Shown: positions 1 through 12,852, numbered from the stretch's first letter. The stretch is DNA of 64,000 bases from Lingula anatina (GCF_001039355.2 NW_019775755.1:22496-86495); one strand, 5' to 3'. Made by a program: numbers and translations. Notes: generated by a model not told the origin, from the sequence alone.

Positions 1-247
1 GTTCACATGGAAAGTCTATTTTCTAAAAATCTATTTTCTATTCGCGGTATCTTATGATCACAGTCTGTGCCCTGAATATCCCACGGCGTAATTACTGGCA
101 GCACGAGCCAGTTACTTATAGTAACTTATAGTAACTGGCTCGCGCTGCCAGTAATTACGCCGCGGGATATTCAGGGCACAGACCGTGATCACAAGATATA
201 CCGCGAATAGAAAATAGATTTTTAGAAAATAGACTTTCCATGTGAAC
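1..247. repeat. Foldback (long inverted-repeat) element
   Basis: The first 247 bases form one near-perfect palindrome. The left arm (1 to about 118) pairs with the right arm (about 130 to 247), leaving only a few bases around the TTATAGTAAC centre. Ends are GTTCACATGG and CCATGTGAAC. No coding potential is visible, so this is a foldback or MITE-type non-autonomous element. The symmetry ends exactly at the window edge, so it may extend further left. It lies in an ERGIC1 intron and directly abuts a second element starting at 252. Confidence 0.8.
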
Positions 248-251
248 GAAG

Positions 252-598
252 CTTAAAGGGATAATAACTCTTCGTTTTGGCCAAAAAATGAATTTTCCTG
301 GAGCAAACAACAATTTTCCCGTACTTACCAATGGTTAATGAATCCATTTTTACATTCAAAGTTAGTCCCTGGTTTTTTTCTAAAAAGTTTGGTTTTTTGT
401 TAAAATCTCTTAAGAGATTATAACTGAGTATAGCCATCAATGGAGGTCACGTGATCTGAAGACAAGCTCAGATATCACAATAATAGCTATAACTGCTGTT
501 TTTGTGGTAAAACAGAATATATTATATTTCTATGAGTTGTTCACAATGTTTTTATTGTGAAATATAGATATCATACAAAGAGTTATTATCCCTTTAAG
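252..598 (-). mobile_element. MITE with TTAA ends (piggyBac-like), copy 1
   Basis: This 347-bp element has inverted ends: AGGGATAATAACTCTTCG after TTAA on the left, and AAGAGTTATTATCCCT before TTAA on the right. A second copy in opposite orientation lies at 29013-29331, and the two align along their whole length, including an internal TTTTTGGCCA block. TTAA at both termini suggests piggyBac-type mobilisation; no transposase ORF is present, so it is non-autonomous. The superfamily assignment is inferred from the TTAA flanks only. Confidence 0.75.
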
Positions 599-700
599 TT
601 GACTATACACTAAGAAAACTTACCAGAGTAAGGTATAACTACAAATTTGAGATTTTTATTGGAATAAGGTACTCATGTCATTTTGGAATAACATTTTTAC

Positions 701-3700
701 CTTATTAATGTTAAAACTGGCCTTAAACCTGCAGCCCCTCATTTCATTAATTGGCGTTTTATCAGTGTCCTCTACAAAGCCCACCTCATGGCGACCAAGA
801 TCATCCTGGATATCTAATCCAATGACTGAAAACATAATATTTCAATATAAATTTTTAGTCTTTTTATTCTTTTCAGCTAAATAGGACAATAAGACACGCA
901 CATACACACATGTTAAAAAAATGAAGTAATTCGAAGAGACAAAATAAGTTTGATGGTGAGAGGGTTTTTAAAATTCTCAAAATTTTCAATAATTTTGACC
1001 TCAACAATGGGTTACTCTATTTTAACATTGCAGTAAACAATGAATATATTACAATCATGATTTTCAGAAGAAACCTGACATTTTACTAAACAGAGCTGTT
1101 CAGTGCAAGTTAAACAAAAAACCCTTAGACACTTATGTGGTAAAAAACAAATGTGCCATATAAAGATGATAACAGCAGAGTTTCATTACATTATTTCCAG
1201 CACATATAATTAAACTTATAGATATTTTCAGCCCACTTTCTCTGCCTTACAAACCGGAGGGAAAAAGTAGGTCAAATTTATGACCAGATATTTGAAGTTA
1301 AAGTTTTTTAAGCCAGATTTCTGTAGCCCCAAATATCAATTTTGATTGTTTGGCATGTAGATTTTGTATTGTGTTATAAACTGGTACTATAAAATAATTC
1401 ATATCTGTTACAGGACATTTACTCCTGCTTTCTGTGTGTCTGGAAATATAGGTATATCTGCATTTTCAATTCATTCTATTATATCCTGTTGCCAGTATAA
1501 TTTTTTTATGCTAAAATGTGTTATCATCCATTGTGATCATATAGCAATCTATGCCATCTGTAAGTAAGGAGTCTCCTGTATTCATACATACATTGACACG
1601 GCAGATGTGGTATACTCAGATCAATTTTCACTGGAATTCTGTCAGTTGTTGGATCATCTACAAACATTTCACTGACACTAAAAAACAAAAACAATTATTA
1701 ATAACTATCCACAGACAAACTGTTGAAACATGCTCAAGTAAAATTTGAAACAAGAGAAAACCAAAAATCTAAAAAGAAAAAATTATTAAAAGTAATTTAT
1801 TATTCATTTAATTTTGCACTACACCAACAAGCTTGTAATACTGCCAAAATAAATAAATAAATAAATATATTTAAACATGATTTAATATTACAATAATACT
1901 GACATTTTTAGTTAATGTGGTTATTGGAAAACAATTCATATAGTGCAATAAATTGATTCTCTACATGGTATGCACCCTATAGTACTGTTACTGTTCTTTT
2001 CTTATCTAAGTTATGATTCATATACAAAAGAATACTGTTTGTATGGCACTTACATATCTACTGATATATAGTCCAGCAGCTCTGACAGGAAAAGGTATGA
2101 TATAAACAATGTGCTGAGAATTGAGATGACAGCCCCAGTTTGGGTTGGCTGTGTTAAATCCTTAGGGATCTTCCGATATATATCAAACCTGCAATGTGCA
2201 AAAATATTACTTTCTGTCATTTGTTAAATGGTACAAATACAATACAGTGACAATAAAGATATGAAGAATTTGTCTTCTATATAATTTGTAGAAATGTAAT
2301 TAAGGTTATCTTCCCACCCCCATGAAACTACTCTTCTTGAGGGAAAATAGAAAACAAGGATAAGAGATAAGTTGCAGTCGAACACTTCAATAAAAAAACT
2401 ACTACTACATTTCATGGTGTTCAGGCCTGGAGGGTTACTAGCTCAACACTTTCACAAGCACCAATAAGATTTTCAACGAAAAAAAAATATCCAGGTACAC
2501 AACAACAAATTAAAGATGCATTATATGAAAGATTCACTGAACCTGATAAAAACTGTAGGAAAAGATATCAAGAAAAGATTCCTAAATTCATATGCAAAAC
2601 ACCACAGGGAGATAACAGTGTCAGACTCAAATTGCACACATCCTATCAAAGATTTGGAAAGAACAATATGCTAGTAAAGAGAAAAGGACTAACTGTGTAA
2701 TGACGACTTAACTTTGATCATATCATTTAATTGGAGGTTGTGTTCAAATACAGACAGAATATATAAATAAGGCCAAATGCTATCTAGAAGGCAATTTACC
2801 CCTATTTCTATTCATCATATGGCCATCTGATGACTTTAATTAGATATGTTACAAATCTTAATAACCCTGAGTTTCAAGCAAGCATATGGAGCTGTATCAT
2901 ATGGATGACCTACATGTGCACAGATGGAACAGTGAGAAAGCATTTGGTTGCTTTTTGTGATAATTAATGTAGATAAGGTGTCCAGCATAAAATTAGGCAG
3001 TCTGCATATTTCATAAACAGACTACAAATCCATGCAAAATCCATGACATATATAACATTAGACAAAATTCTGTACATTTTCACAAATACTAATTTAAGGT
3101 TTTGTTATCATGTTTCATTTCAGCAAATATCTGAAAAAAAAAACAGACAAAAGGTATTATATGGGTTTAATATACCATTAGGTTTATCCCAAGTTTATCA
3201 AGAGGGTAGGTTATCACACAGGTAAACATACAATATGCAAGTTTTAAAGGTGGTTACTTTAGGATAATTTGCATAAAAATTCAGTGAAAATCTTATATGA
3301 AAAGGTAACTTTATAAAGATGAAATAAAGGCATTTACATGGGACTTGTGTTCATTATATGATCTAGTTTCAACTTGAACAAGGCAAAAATCATGCAAGTT
3401 AAAAGTGGACATGTATCTCTACCTTCATCTCAGACAACATATTTTAGTACAGTTGCAAGACAAAGATTTAATAGAGTATTCTTTGCATTAATTAACTTAA
3501 AACACAGCAGAAATGTCACAATACACCTGGAAATAATACTGTTAATTATAATTTAGTAGTGTTTTGCAACATTCGTGATTATTTAAATTTTCAAAACATG
3601 ATCATTTTTTCACTAATCTGTGAGCACACTATAAAATCTGCAAATATGATAACAACTCTCCCTTAATAGCTAGTTCATATACCAGGGCACATATACACAA

Positions 3701-4657
3701 TGATTTGGTAGTATTTTTAGAATAAAAGCTAATAGACCATTTGGGAGATTTTAATCACTGCTGAATTTTAAAGAAAATGTTACACCTAGTACTATATAGT
3801 ACATGTATTACATGATGAAAAAACCTGTCAAAATTGTCTGCACCTGAATATAGAGCTGATCGAGAAACTAAAATTTGATATCTGAAATAAAATCATTCAC
3901 TAGCCTAAGGGTTACTTTGGTTTTTGCTTTCAAGACAGTGGTTAAACATTCTTGACAATGGATTTTTTTTTAGGATTAGTAGTAATACTAATAGTTTTGA
4001 GGTTCATCAATCAAGATATTCATCATATACTTTCAAATGTGATGTACGTAGGTATAACGCACAGATTAAAATTTTAAGAATACAAAGATTTCCTTGTAAT
4101 TATATCACTTACTGGTATACAGTGTATGTTTATGTACGCAGCTATGCAAGAAGCATATTGGTTTGTGAAGCTGGGGATGCATGCTAGCAAAGAAAGATAC
4201 TTTACTGCACAGCCACAGTGTTCAAGCATTTTTATTAACGTTTTATATATCAGATATTTAAAGTAAATAAAAGCGCTAAAACGTGTGAGAATGTGCAGAC
4301 AGGTGTGTACTATTCATTATTCAAGTTCCATTCAGGCTTTGCATACGATTAGTCACGCTGTCACCTTTATTAAGTGATCGGTTTTTGAATCTTAAAACGA
4401 CGTAAAACGAATTTAGGATACCTCGCTAGTCTATCATGCGGCTGATCATAATGCAGCCGATCAAAATTAATCCATACTTCATACTAAAATCGACAGAGAG
4501 AGGCTTCAGTTTAAATACCTGAATAATATAGTATTAGTTTGGTGCATTAGTATCGAGAGAGATGGCAGTTATATATACATCTTTCTCTATGCTGTAAACG
4601 TAATGAAAATAAGTAGCTTGCAAAAAAAATAAATTACCTTCTGATATCAAACTGCAT
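701..4657 (-). CDS. ERGIC1: ERGIC1 (ERGIC-32), N-terminal half, runs off left edge
   Basis: ERGIC1 is a two-pass membrane protein that cycles between ER, ERGIC and cis-Golgi with ERGIC2/3. Four coding exons are visible on the minus strand: 4638-4657, 2054-2188, 1592-1677 and 701-825. All junctions are GT-AG and the phases agree, giving 122 residues. It starts MQFDIRR then FDIYRKIPKDLTQP, followed by a hydrophobic segment (about residues 24-43, first transmembrane helix), then VDDPTTDRIPVKIDLSIP and GLDIQDDLGRHEVGF, which is diagnostic of ERGIC1 rather than ERGIC2 or ERGIC3. The last visible exon ends in phase 0 after FNINK, just before the VPGNFH motif expected next, so the lumenal remainder and second helix lie left of the window. 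The first coding exon holds only 20 coding bases. The 5' UTR probably extends to about 4770. Confidence 0.93.
826..4637 (-). other. ERGIC1 introns 1-3
   Basis: This span holds the three introns (826-1591, 1678-2053, 2189-4637) around the exons of ERGIC1. They are AT-rich with scattered low-complexity tracts such as the AAAT repeat near 1848-1868. I found no other gene, RNA gene or clear mobile element in them. Confidence 0.6.
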
Positions 4658-4721
4658 CTTCCTGCCTGTCGTGCACTAAAGATCTGGTCCGAATCAAAAC
4701 ACACAGCACATGTGAACACCG

Positions 4722-4730
4722 GCGGAAGTG
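4722..4730. promoter_or_regulatory. ETS-type site at the ERGIC1 5' end
   Basis: GCGGAAGTG matches the ETS/GABP core CGGAAGTG and sits about 70 bases upstream of the ERGIC1 start codon (4657). ETS sites close to the start are typical of TATA-less housekeeping promoters. Whether it is in the promoter or the 5' UTR depends on the unknown transcription start. Confidence 0.4.
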
Positions 4731-4770
4731 ATGTTGCAGGCAGCTCGCTCCAAACGTGCCAGCATTTCAT

Positions 4771-7700
4771 TGGTCGCCTCTAACACAATCGCTGGTCGAT
4801 TACAGTGATAAAATTTTATAGTCCACTGCCCATGGTGTCAATTCTATGCATAATCGCATATTCTACTACTTTCATTTTCTTATACATATATACTTTTCGT
4901 TTAGGCATTAACGTAATATGTCAAATTTAATGTTGAAATATGTAATGCAACGGATTTCCTTTTTTTTTTTTTTTTTGAAAACTGTGATGACGACAATGAA
5001 TTTGTCCGTCTTTCAAAGATGTTGAAAGAATGATATACATCTTGTAGGGAAAGGATTGCGTAATTCCTTGGTCTCTACTAAGTTAATATCTGGACCAAAT
5101 CACAAATCATACCGTGCATGACCGTGAAAGAGACGGGTTAGACGCAGCTCAACAATACTGATGAAAATTTTAATGAATTTTCAAGATCATACTTTTCTCA
5201 TGATTGTCTCGATCTAAAATTGAATTGACAGACTTTATAAAATCTAAATGGCCAAGGCAAAATATATGCTATTTTAAGGGGCCTACTCCTTAATAATTTG
5301 TAGACAACCGCTGCATGTATCGACTTTGATATTCAGAAAAAGACCTCCACCCCAACCCCATTCCAGTTTCTGCGAAATTTCTGGCCCAAGGCCCGGTATA
5401 ACATTAAATTCTGAAAAAAGGCGTATAAATGACTAATCAGAAATAAAAGACTTTGCTGGGCGTAAGCCTATGCTTTGTACTCTGTTGGGTCAAGTTGGAT
5501 CGGTATTTATTCCTCGGGTTTCTGGTTCAATAATTGGTAGATTTCATTTAGAATTAAGTCAATAGTGGATCTATCTAACCGGAAATCGGGATCTGAACAT
5601 CACGCATAATCACACCGCTGTATTTTGAGCACAGCAGTGGCCTGCTACATTTATTCAAATACTTGTCGGCTTCTTCAAAAAATCTGAGCAGTAGGCGTTT
5701 GCCCGCACTTCGAATTTTAGATGCCACTGCACAAGGGATTGTAGAAATGCAAATTTTATGCACAAAGGCTTTCTTAATTGATCTTCCTCTGTCTCTAGGG
5801 AAATTGATGTCGTATCTCGCTCTTCCCCAATCTATAATTCGGCTGAGATTTGAACCTGAGCAAAGCACTGCTATCCACCAACCATCGGCGGGTTGGCGAT
5901 TGATTTCCGATTTCCTTATCTCACAGCACACAAAAGGGTGCATGGGATTATTCTAAGCCTTAAACTTGTCAATTAGCAGTTTCCAGGATTCTCAGCTAAT
6001 AATAATAGTTTGTTGTATTTGTTGTATCGGCGTATAGAGAATGTCTTATTCACTCTTTTCCCCCAGGATTTGCATCCATTCACAATGACTGACAAGAGGA
6101 AAGGCATTGAAAATTCCCCTTGCTTCGTTTACCTGAAAAAAATCTTCCAAGAAAACATCAAGGAAACCTACCCATGGATAACCTTAACATTGGTACCGCG
6201 ATTTTTATAAGGCATAAAATAGTGTGCCCCAGGTAACAGAAAGTAATGAAAGAGAGTTTGAACGTTTCTTCTTCCCATATCACACATCATATACAAACAA
6301 ATTGTTTAAACACGGAAGCCTTTGCTGCTGTTTTTCCGCTGAAAAACATGCATCAGCAGCATGTCAATGTTTAATGGAGTAACGAAAACATTTATACTAA
6401 TTCTGTTCTTGCATTTGTTTTTGTCCTTTCCTCCCCTCTCTCTCTCGTCCCCTCTCTTTTGTGAATGTCCTGAATTTAACGACCATACGATGATGTAAGA
6501 TTTCTGTTACTGTCTCAGATGAGACCAATAGAACGCAAGTGACAAAGTCGTTACCATAGCAACAATTAATACCGGAAGAATAACCAGCGATTGATAGCTT
6601 CCTTAACTGGTGTTGGTAATATTGCTGAGGGCAGATTTTCCAAAAAAATGTTCAATTCGAGTTTTCTGCAATTTCATAGCTTTTTACTTATTCCAACCAA
6701 TGTTAGAAGCTAACCTAAGAAATGAAACAGTTAAATTTTGAGATCAATATTATGCAGCATAAATGCATAACACTATTCCTCATTAATAAAAAGATCACTC
6801 AGTACAATCCACGTTAAAAGACAAAATCCTCAGTTTCAATCACACAGACTCAATTTTCCTAGGCTTGGGACAAAAGTAAAAATTATTGAAGAGTCAAAAT
6901 CGACACGTGACATAACATTATTTTCTGGGATATTTTAGAAGCCTTTTCGTAACTAAAGCATAGTTTAAAAAATTGTAGATTTTTTAAAGGGAGGGGTGTG
7001 GTACATGTACCAGTAGTCGACATGATGTCGTGTTATGCAACTTACGTGACGTGCATTATGCTCAAATACATTGAACGGTTCACGAAAAAATACAATAGTT
7101 GTCAGGTGAAGTTCAAAGACCTATAAATATTTGCTTCTTTCTTAATAATTTCCGTTTGTCATGATTTGGATTTGCTCTACACTATTATATTTGTTTACAT
7201 TCTACTATCATACCGGTTGTCCTTCACAGTGAATAAAACTGCCACTCCTAAACCAGTATCCAATGTACTCTATGTTATATTCTCATTTCTTGTAAGTGTG
7301 TTAATAGATGTGTTGTGTTGCATTGTTTAGACCTAAAGATTGAACATTATTGACTAAATTTTGTGTATTCCTGGACGTTTCGGTTAATAATAAAAATAAC
7401 AATTATTATTATTATTATTATTGGATTAATACTAATGATATCACGCACTACACAGCTATTTAATGTGTCTTCAAACTGACTCTTGTGACGCAATGTATGT
7501 GTAATGTCTTATTAAGGTGTGTCACTATTGGATGTGGAAAGTTCGCTAGCATAAGGAGAAACTGTAAACCGAGAGTGTAATATGGTTATTTAGACTGTAA
7601 CAGAAAGAGTATCCGTTTGGTTTAAAGGTGAGTATAAGTTTTGAGGTTTTCTTGATTCTTAGTTTACCAAATACCCAACCCATCCACTTTTGAGTATATT

Positions 7701-9780
7701 CTAAGGGATACCACATCCTCCAACTTGAATGCAGCTATTCTTCCACAAATAAAACATGTATGGAAGCACTGAAGTTCTTTAGGACAGTAGTCTACACCTT
7801 GTTTACCAATTTGAGATTTATTATTGTCATGTAAACAACGTAGTTATTTCCCCGATGCCAACATTAGATCTTAGAGCATACATGTATTTAAGCGGGAATA
7901 GGGGTAATATGGGCTAAAAATCATGTTTTTGAGTTTATGTGTTTGTTTGTTTATATTAATGTTAAACGTATTTAATATCGGATGTGAGGGGACACAACGG
8001 AGAGATGTAGGTACATGTGTCTCGACTACGTTGTGTAAGGTCTCCAGTTAACTGTGTGATGAGGGATATCCGTGAGTAAAACTTTGTTATTCAACGAGTC
8101 CCGAGATTCAGGTGTCTCGCCTCTATTCGTGGACCGAGGTAGAAAAGGCAATTCGGTTACCGTGCCTGTTCATGGAGATGGGGGGAGGGAGAAAAGAGGA
8201 CTGGTTGCAAAAAACAAATTTCGGCCAACGAGTGACCTTCGGCTGCAAATCCAAGGAGAGGAAAAATGGGCGTGAGAGGGGCGGGGTCTCTATTTTTGTG
8301 GCACCAAAGGATTCGCCACGGGCATCACTTGAGCGATGCAGGTAAACAAAAGTGTCTTGTCTTTGTTTAGTGATGTTTCATTAATGCTGTCCCGCTATTG
8401 TGAGTGATACAAACCATCTAGGCTTATTTGTAGATTGTATCATATTTGATCACATGTTTCTCGCTTGTGCCAAGTTAGGTGGTTATTCAAATCGGGGAAT
8501 TATATCCGATACAATTCCCTGTTCAAATTCACTTACTTCCGAGCTGCTGTATCATGTTAAGGAGAGCTCCTTCGAAACACTTGGGAATACGGGTGGGAGG
8601 GCTTGTACTGAGCACGTGAACAGCTCGGGATCGGAAGTCGAATCATGCTGATGTGGACGATATGTATTCCCGTTTTCAAATACCAAAAGTGCTTAAATGA
8701 TTCCCATTTGGTAAATCCAAGTATCAAGCACCAACGCACATATACAAGTGCTTGTCTGAAGAATATGTCACCGTGACATTTTGGTTGTAGTAACGGTACT
8801 TGAAAGAAAATGTAACACTGTTAAACAGTGATAGTAATGTCAACATTTTGTTTACATGATACCACCTTCAAAATATATTAATTTCCTTTAAGAAATAACA
8901 CAGAAACAGTGAGAATTTTGTCACGGAGATGTAGAGTTTATTGGCATGATAAATGTAGAAAAAAAGGATGCCCTCTCCAATAGCATGGTTTTTAAGCCAA
9001 AATATATGTCGGTGAGCTGTTCCTCTTATATTTATATTCGCACAGGCCTGACACACACGCCCACACAAACACGTATACATTTTTTGTATAACACAGGGTA
9101 TCTTCACATATAAGCATGAGAAAGGGAATTTTACAAACGAAAATTTGGCAAAACTACGTGAGTTCATTTCGGATTCTGATGAATAATGTGTCTCGTTTTC
9201 GACTTAATAGTTGACATATACCACTTTGAGTGAAGATGAGTCGTGGGAGGCGATATTTAAGACAGTGAATGAGTTGCCTGAAGAGAGGGAAGATGAGGCT
9301 AATTACATGTTAACTACAGGGTTTGGTACAAATGTTAAATCAATACCAGATCCACGTCATTTATGAAATCAATTAATAGGCAGCTGTAGACTGCATGTTT
9401 TATCAGTGTGTGTGTGTGTGTTTTTTACTTATTTTCTGGACATCATTATGGACATCATTTCACATGCATTCTTTTCTGGTTTAAATGGTGTGTGCATGTA
9501 GGTGTGTCTGTTCGTGCTTCACACTGCCTGTCACTATGTTATGGAGTTTGCATTTTTTTTTGTTTACCATCTGCCCTTTAAAATCCTTATATCAGTAATC
9601 TTTCCCATTTATTGTCTTCTTTGGGGCCGTGCGTGGTCGGTGACTTATTTTCAGAACAGAATACGACTTTGATTTCACTTCGCCCTGCAAAATGTTGCTT
9701 TACCATCCTAATTTTCACATTCCGAGAGTTCTTTTGTACGTGTAATTCAGCACAAAAAACTCGCCATTTCTATTAGAGAC
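4771..9780. other. Intergenic region, no supported gene
   Basis: Apart from the SINE-like segment at 5575-5960, this stretch between ERGIC1 and the phosphatase gene shows no exon I can tie to a known protein. It contains a T homopolymer near 4960-4976, an ATT microsatellite near 7398-7423 and a locally GC-richer block at 8070-8345 with short overlapping ORFs. That block ends at a plausible splice donor (GCAG|GTAAAC near 8342) and could be a non-coding or alternative first exon, but nothing in its translation is recognisable. Confidence 0.5.
5575..5960 (-). repeat. Possible tRNA-derived SINE
   Basis: Read on the minus strand, GGTTCAAATCTCAGCC (near 5842-5857) resembles a pol III B box (GGTTCGAATCC), with GGTTGGTGGATAGC upstream in the A-box position. 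The stretch is richer in GC than its surroundings and open in frames on both strands, as SINE copies sometimes are. I see no second copy in the window and no clear poly-A or tail repeat, so this is tentative. Confidence 0.3.
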
Positions 9781-10019
9781 CATTCCCACAGATATTCAGA
9801 TCGATCTTCCCCCCCTAGGGAGTCTCACTAAATTGCTGTCAACTTGGCCGGCTTAAATGTCTATCACGCCTAGTAAAGCTGTTAGGGGGTAATTATCTTT
9901 ACCCTAGCTGATTTGGTAGGCGTGACAGACATTTAAGCCTCTTGAGCTGACAGCAATTTAGCGTGAACCGCCAGGGAGTTAGGTCGATCCAGATGAATCG
10001 ATCTAAATCTATGGGAATG
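9781..10019. repeat. Foldback element, about 240 bp
   Basis: The left arm begins CATTCCCACAGAT and continues through AGATCGAT, TAAATTGCTGTCAAC and GGCTTAAATGTCTATC. The right arm carries the same blocks in reverse complement and ends ATCTATGGGAATG. The arms meet around 9895-9910 with almost no loop. There is no coding potential. This looks like a non-autonomous foldback DNA element. Arm divergence is low to moderate, suggesting a fairly old insertion. Confidence 0.75.
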
Positions 10020-10584
10020 CAGTCTTAATGTACTAGCACAGTAGCAACTCTGGCGATATGCCTACAGGTGTTTCGTTCAGGTAACGACATAGCCGCTAGC
10101 ATTTCGCTTCAATGTTCTTCCAACACTGTAAATCAAACTCGTTTTGTTTATGATTTGAATTCATTCTTTTGGAATAATCTGATAAGCCTGTTATCAGTTT
10201 TCCCACGTTCGGTCAATATTTATTTCTTTTTCTTTATTTCTTTAACCTTTTTTTCTCATGATCATAATTCAGCCGACAGTTCTTTAATATTGATTATTTC
10301 ATGACGTAGTTTGTAGAGAATTCCAATAAGGTCAGCAAAGGCTCCATGTACTAGTTGCAAAACCAATAAACATCCTTGCTTTTCTGACGAACCAGTATTA
10401 CAGTGGGCATTAGTTATCAAAGCACCATGTTTGACCTGCCTAACTGACTTAAACACTATTCTCCAAGTTTTGGAAAGCATGTAAACTTTTTAGATGACCC
10501 CTCATTTTTCTTTACTAGTATCTTTTTTTAACAAAAGAGGGGTGCTTTACACAGGGAATTTATAAGCTGTACATGTGTTATGTA

Positions 10585-10800
10585 ATAAGAATAAAGTAGA
10601 AATTTTTCTTTCAGCTAATATGGAAATTATTGCCCGATATTGAGAGGTCTATCTAAAGCATCTTCATCAGGGGTAACCTCAATCCTTGATGAAGGTGCTC
10701 TAGATAGCATCGAAAATTGGAGGTAAGCAAAAATTTTTTAGTATTAGCTGTTGGTTGAAGAAAAACAATCCCTACTCTATTTATTCTTATGAGTGCTTTA
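10585..10800. repeat. Smaller foldback element with nested hairpin
   Basis: Outer ends ATAAGAAT (10585-10592) and ATTCTTAT (10793-10800) are inverted, followed inward by CAGCTAATA and TATTAGCTG. An inner stem pairs TCTATCTAAAGCATCTTCAT with ATGAAGGTGCTCTAGATAG. The nested symmetry over about 215 bp and the lack of any ORF fit a degenerate MITE. Confidence 0.6.
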
Positions 10801-12370
10801 GCACTTGAATATCCACTAGGGTCTCAGACTGATTTTCACTAAATATTCACAGTATTGTCTTTGGCAAGTTCTATACACATTTCTGAAGTGGTTCCAGCGA
10901 GAATTTACGGTATGGAATTGTTATCACTAAGCTGGCCTCTAATATATATTGAGTAGCACAACTGCTGACTTCAATCTTTTAAACAGATTTAGTGAATAGT
11001 GACAGTCTTGGGGTGACCGATATTAATCTTCAACAAAATTATTAATTGCGCCTGCAAGTGTGATCCGATTTTGTGTGACCATATATAGCGCCATTCACAG
11101 ATAATTTGGTTGTGAATTTCACTAGTTATAGGAGCATAATACAACGCAATAAGGTATCACACCTTTCCCACACGCTTCCGCTCCGAAAACGTGCCAATTT
11201 TCTCACCTTCGCACCTTTAGAATACGGCCACGTACCATGGATTATACCCAAATGTTGCTTATTGCTGTTTCATATGGCCCTCTGAGGAGTAATAGTGTTG
11301 TTATTTTTAATTCAAAACTTAAAGATTGAAATGAGGATAAAATAATTGAATAAATAACAATAGATATTGTTAGTTTAACTTGATAAAGCCATACGTAACA
11401 TATCATTACAAAAGACATATGCAAACATTAATGAAAATTCCTATATATAACATTCTAAGTCCATATCTTCAGAGTCCATGTCTGCAGAATTTCTAATTGT
11501 ATACACTATAATTAACCGTTCAATCGCCTTAATTCAAGTTGAAGAAATCTTTAAACGTACATTTACCTGGTATTTTTGAGTTTAGAACGCCATGAAGTGA
11601 GAAGCGGCATATACAAAAAATAGTGTTGGACATTTGCTAATTGCCAAGAATAATCACTCATCTTCCGGTCTTAAGAGAGAAAGAGAGAGAGAGAGCTCTT
11701 TAGGGTGACTGCACTGCAGGGGCCCATGGACATCTCTGCATTAATGCGGAATAGTGGAATTCGTGTGTTATTTGTATATCCAAATAGTTAAATCATGACA
11801 TGAAACCTCCGACTCTTGTTGATAAAGTTTTATACATATTTATGAACACATGTGCTTAAAGTACTGGACATTTGGAAGCGTTTATTCATGTATCATCTGC
11901 TAGTAATACGACTATACAATGCTCAGTTTCACGATCCATCGAACCCTCCACCTCAATCTTCATATACCAGTGGGCCTGTCATACTTGCCTATGATTAGCA
12001 TGGCATCTAAATATAAAAAGTATTGACATAAAGAGATAAACACACTAACAAACAAACAAACAGATAAAATAAATAATTTATAAATAATAAATGCTTGAAT
12101 TACTAAAACAGATAAAACGTCCGTTATTGCTTTAATCGAAATTAATCGGTTTCGCGCACCTAGTATTCGATATACAAGGATAAAGCACGAGTTTTCCACT
12201 AGTTTTGGCAGTGTTAAGATACGAGGCAAATGAAGCCACTATGATATTTAGGGTGGGTTCACAGGAACGTTTCCGTTTTGTTAGGTTTCAGTGACCTTGA
12301 ATCTAGTGGGTTCCCTTTTGATGTTTAACAAACACGTTTGTAAACAGATATGTGTATTTTTACGTGCCGG
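10801..12370. other. Intergenic region upstream of the phosphatase gene
   Basis: AT-rich sequence with a GA tract near 11683-11697. No exon, RNA gene or mobile element is supported. Distal regulatory sequence for the phosphatase gene is possible but cannot be read from one sequence. Confidence 0.4.
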
Positions 12371-12374
12371 ATGG

Positions 12375-12382
12375 TGACGTCA
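12375..12382. promoter_or_regulatory. Perfect CRE palindrome upstream of the MAP-kinase phosphatase
   Basis: TGACGTCA, the full CREB/ATF palindrome, lies 471 bases before the phosphatase start codon in a locally GC-richer stretch (GTGACGTCATCGTGGCGGGA). Vertebrate DUSP1 and related genes are immediate-early genes with functional CREs, so this is a credible promoter element. The transcription start is not defined by the sequence. Confidence 0.5.
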
Positions 12383-12852
12383 TCGTGGCGGGAGTAAACC
12401 AGTTCATATTCATGCGACGTGGTGTCATTGAATTTGTTTGCTCTCAACACAAGTGCTTGTTATTTTTACAGATATTAATAACTCTGGTCAAGGGCATGGT
12501 TTTTATTTGAGTACATCAACATGAAGTAAATGATTATTATGCCATGACAGTAGGACTATTTTCTATTCGCGGTTTCCTGTGGCGTCCGCGCTGTGCTAGG
12601 GCCTATATTATTTGACCTCCATTCATGTGGTTTTGTGAATGGGATTTTATCGGTGTGTGTACGAGTCAGAATATTGCGCCATGTTTGGGAATATCTGTGC
12701 TAAAAGAAGACGATGACTGTATTTACTACGGTGAAGTGCCATTTCCGACTGACACGGCCTTCAGTTTCTTGCGATTATTTGTGATAATTATTGACCACGA
12801 GTTAAGATTTTAACATTTGAAGGACAAAGACTAGGCCTATCACAGCATTATC

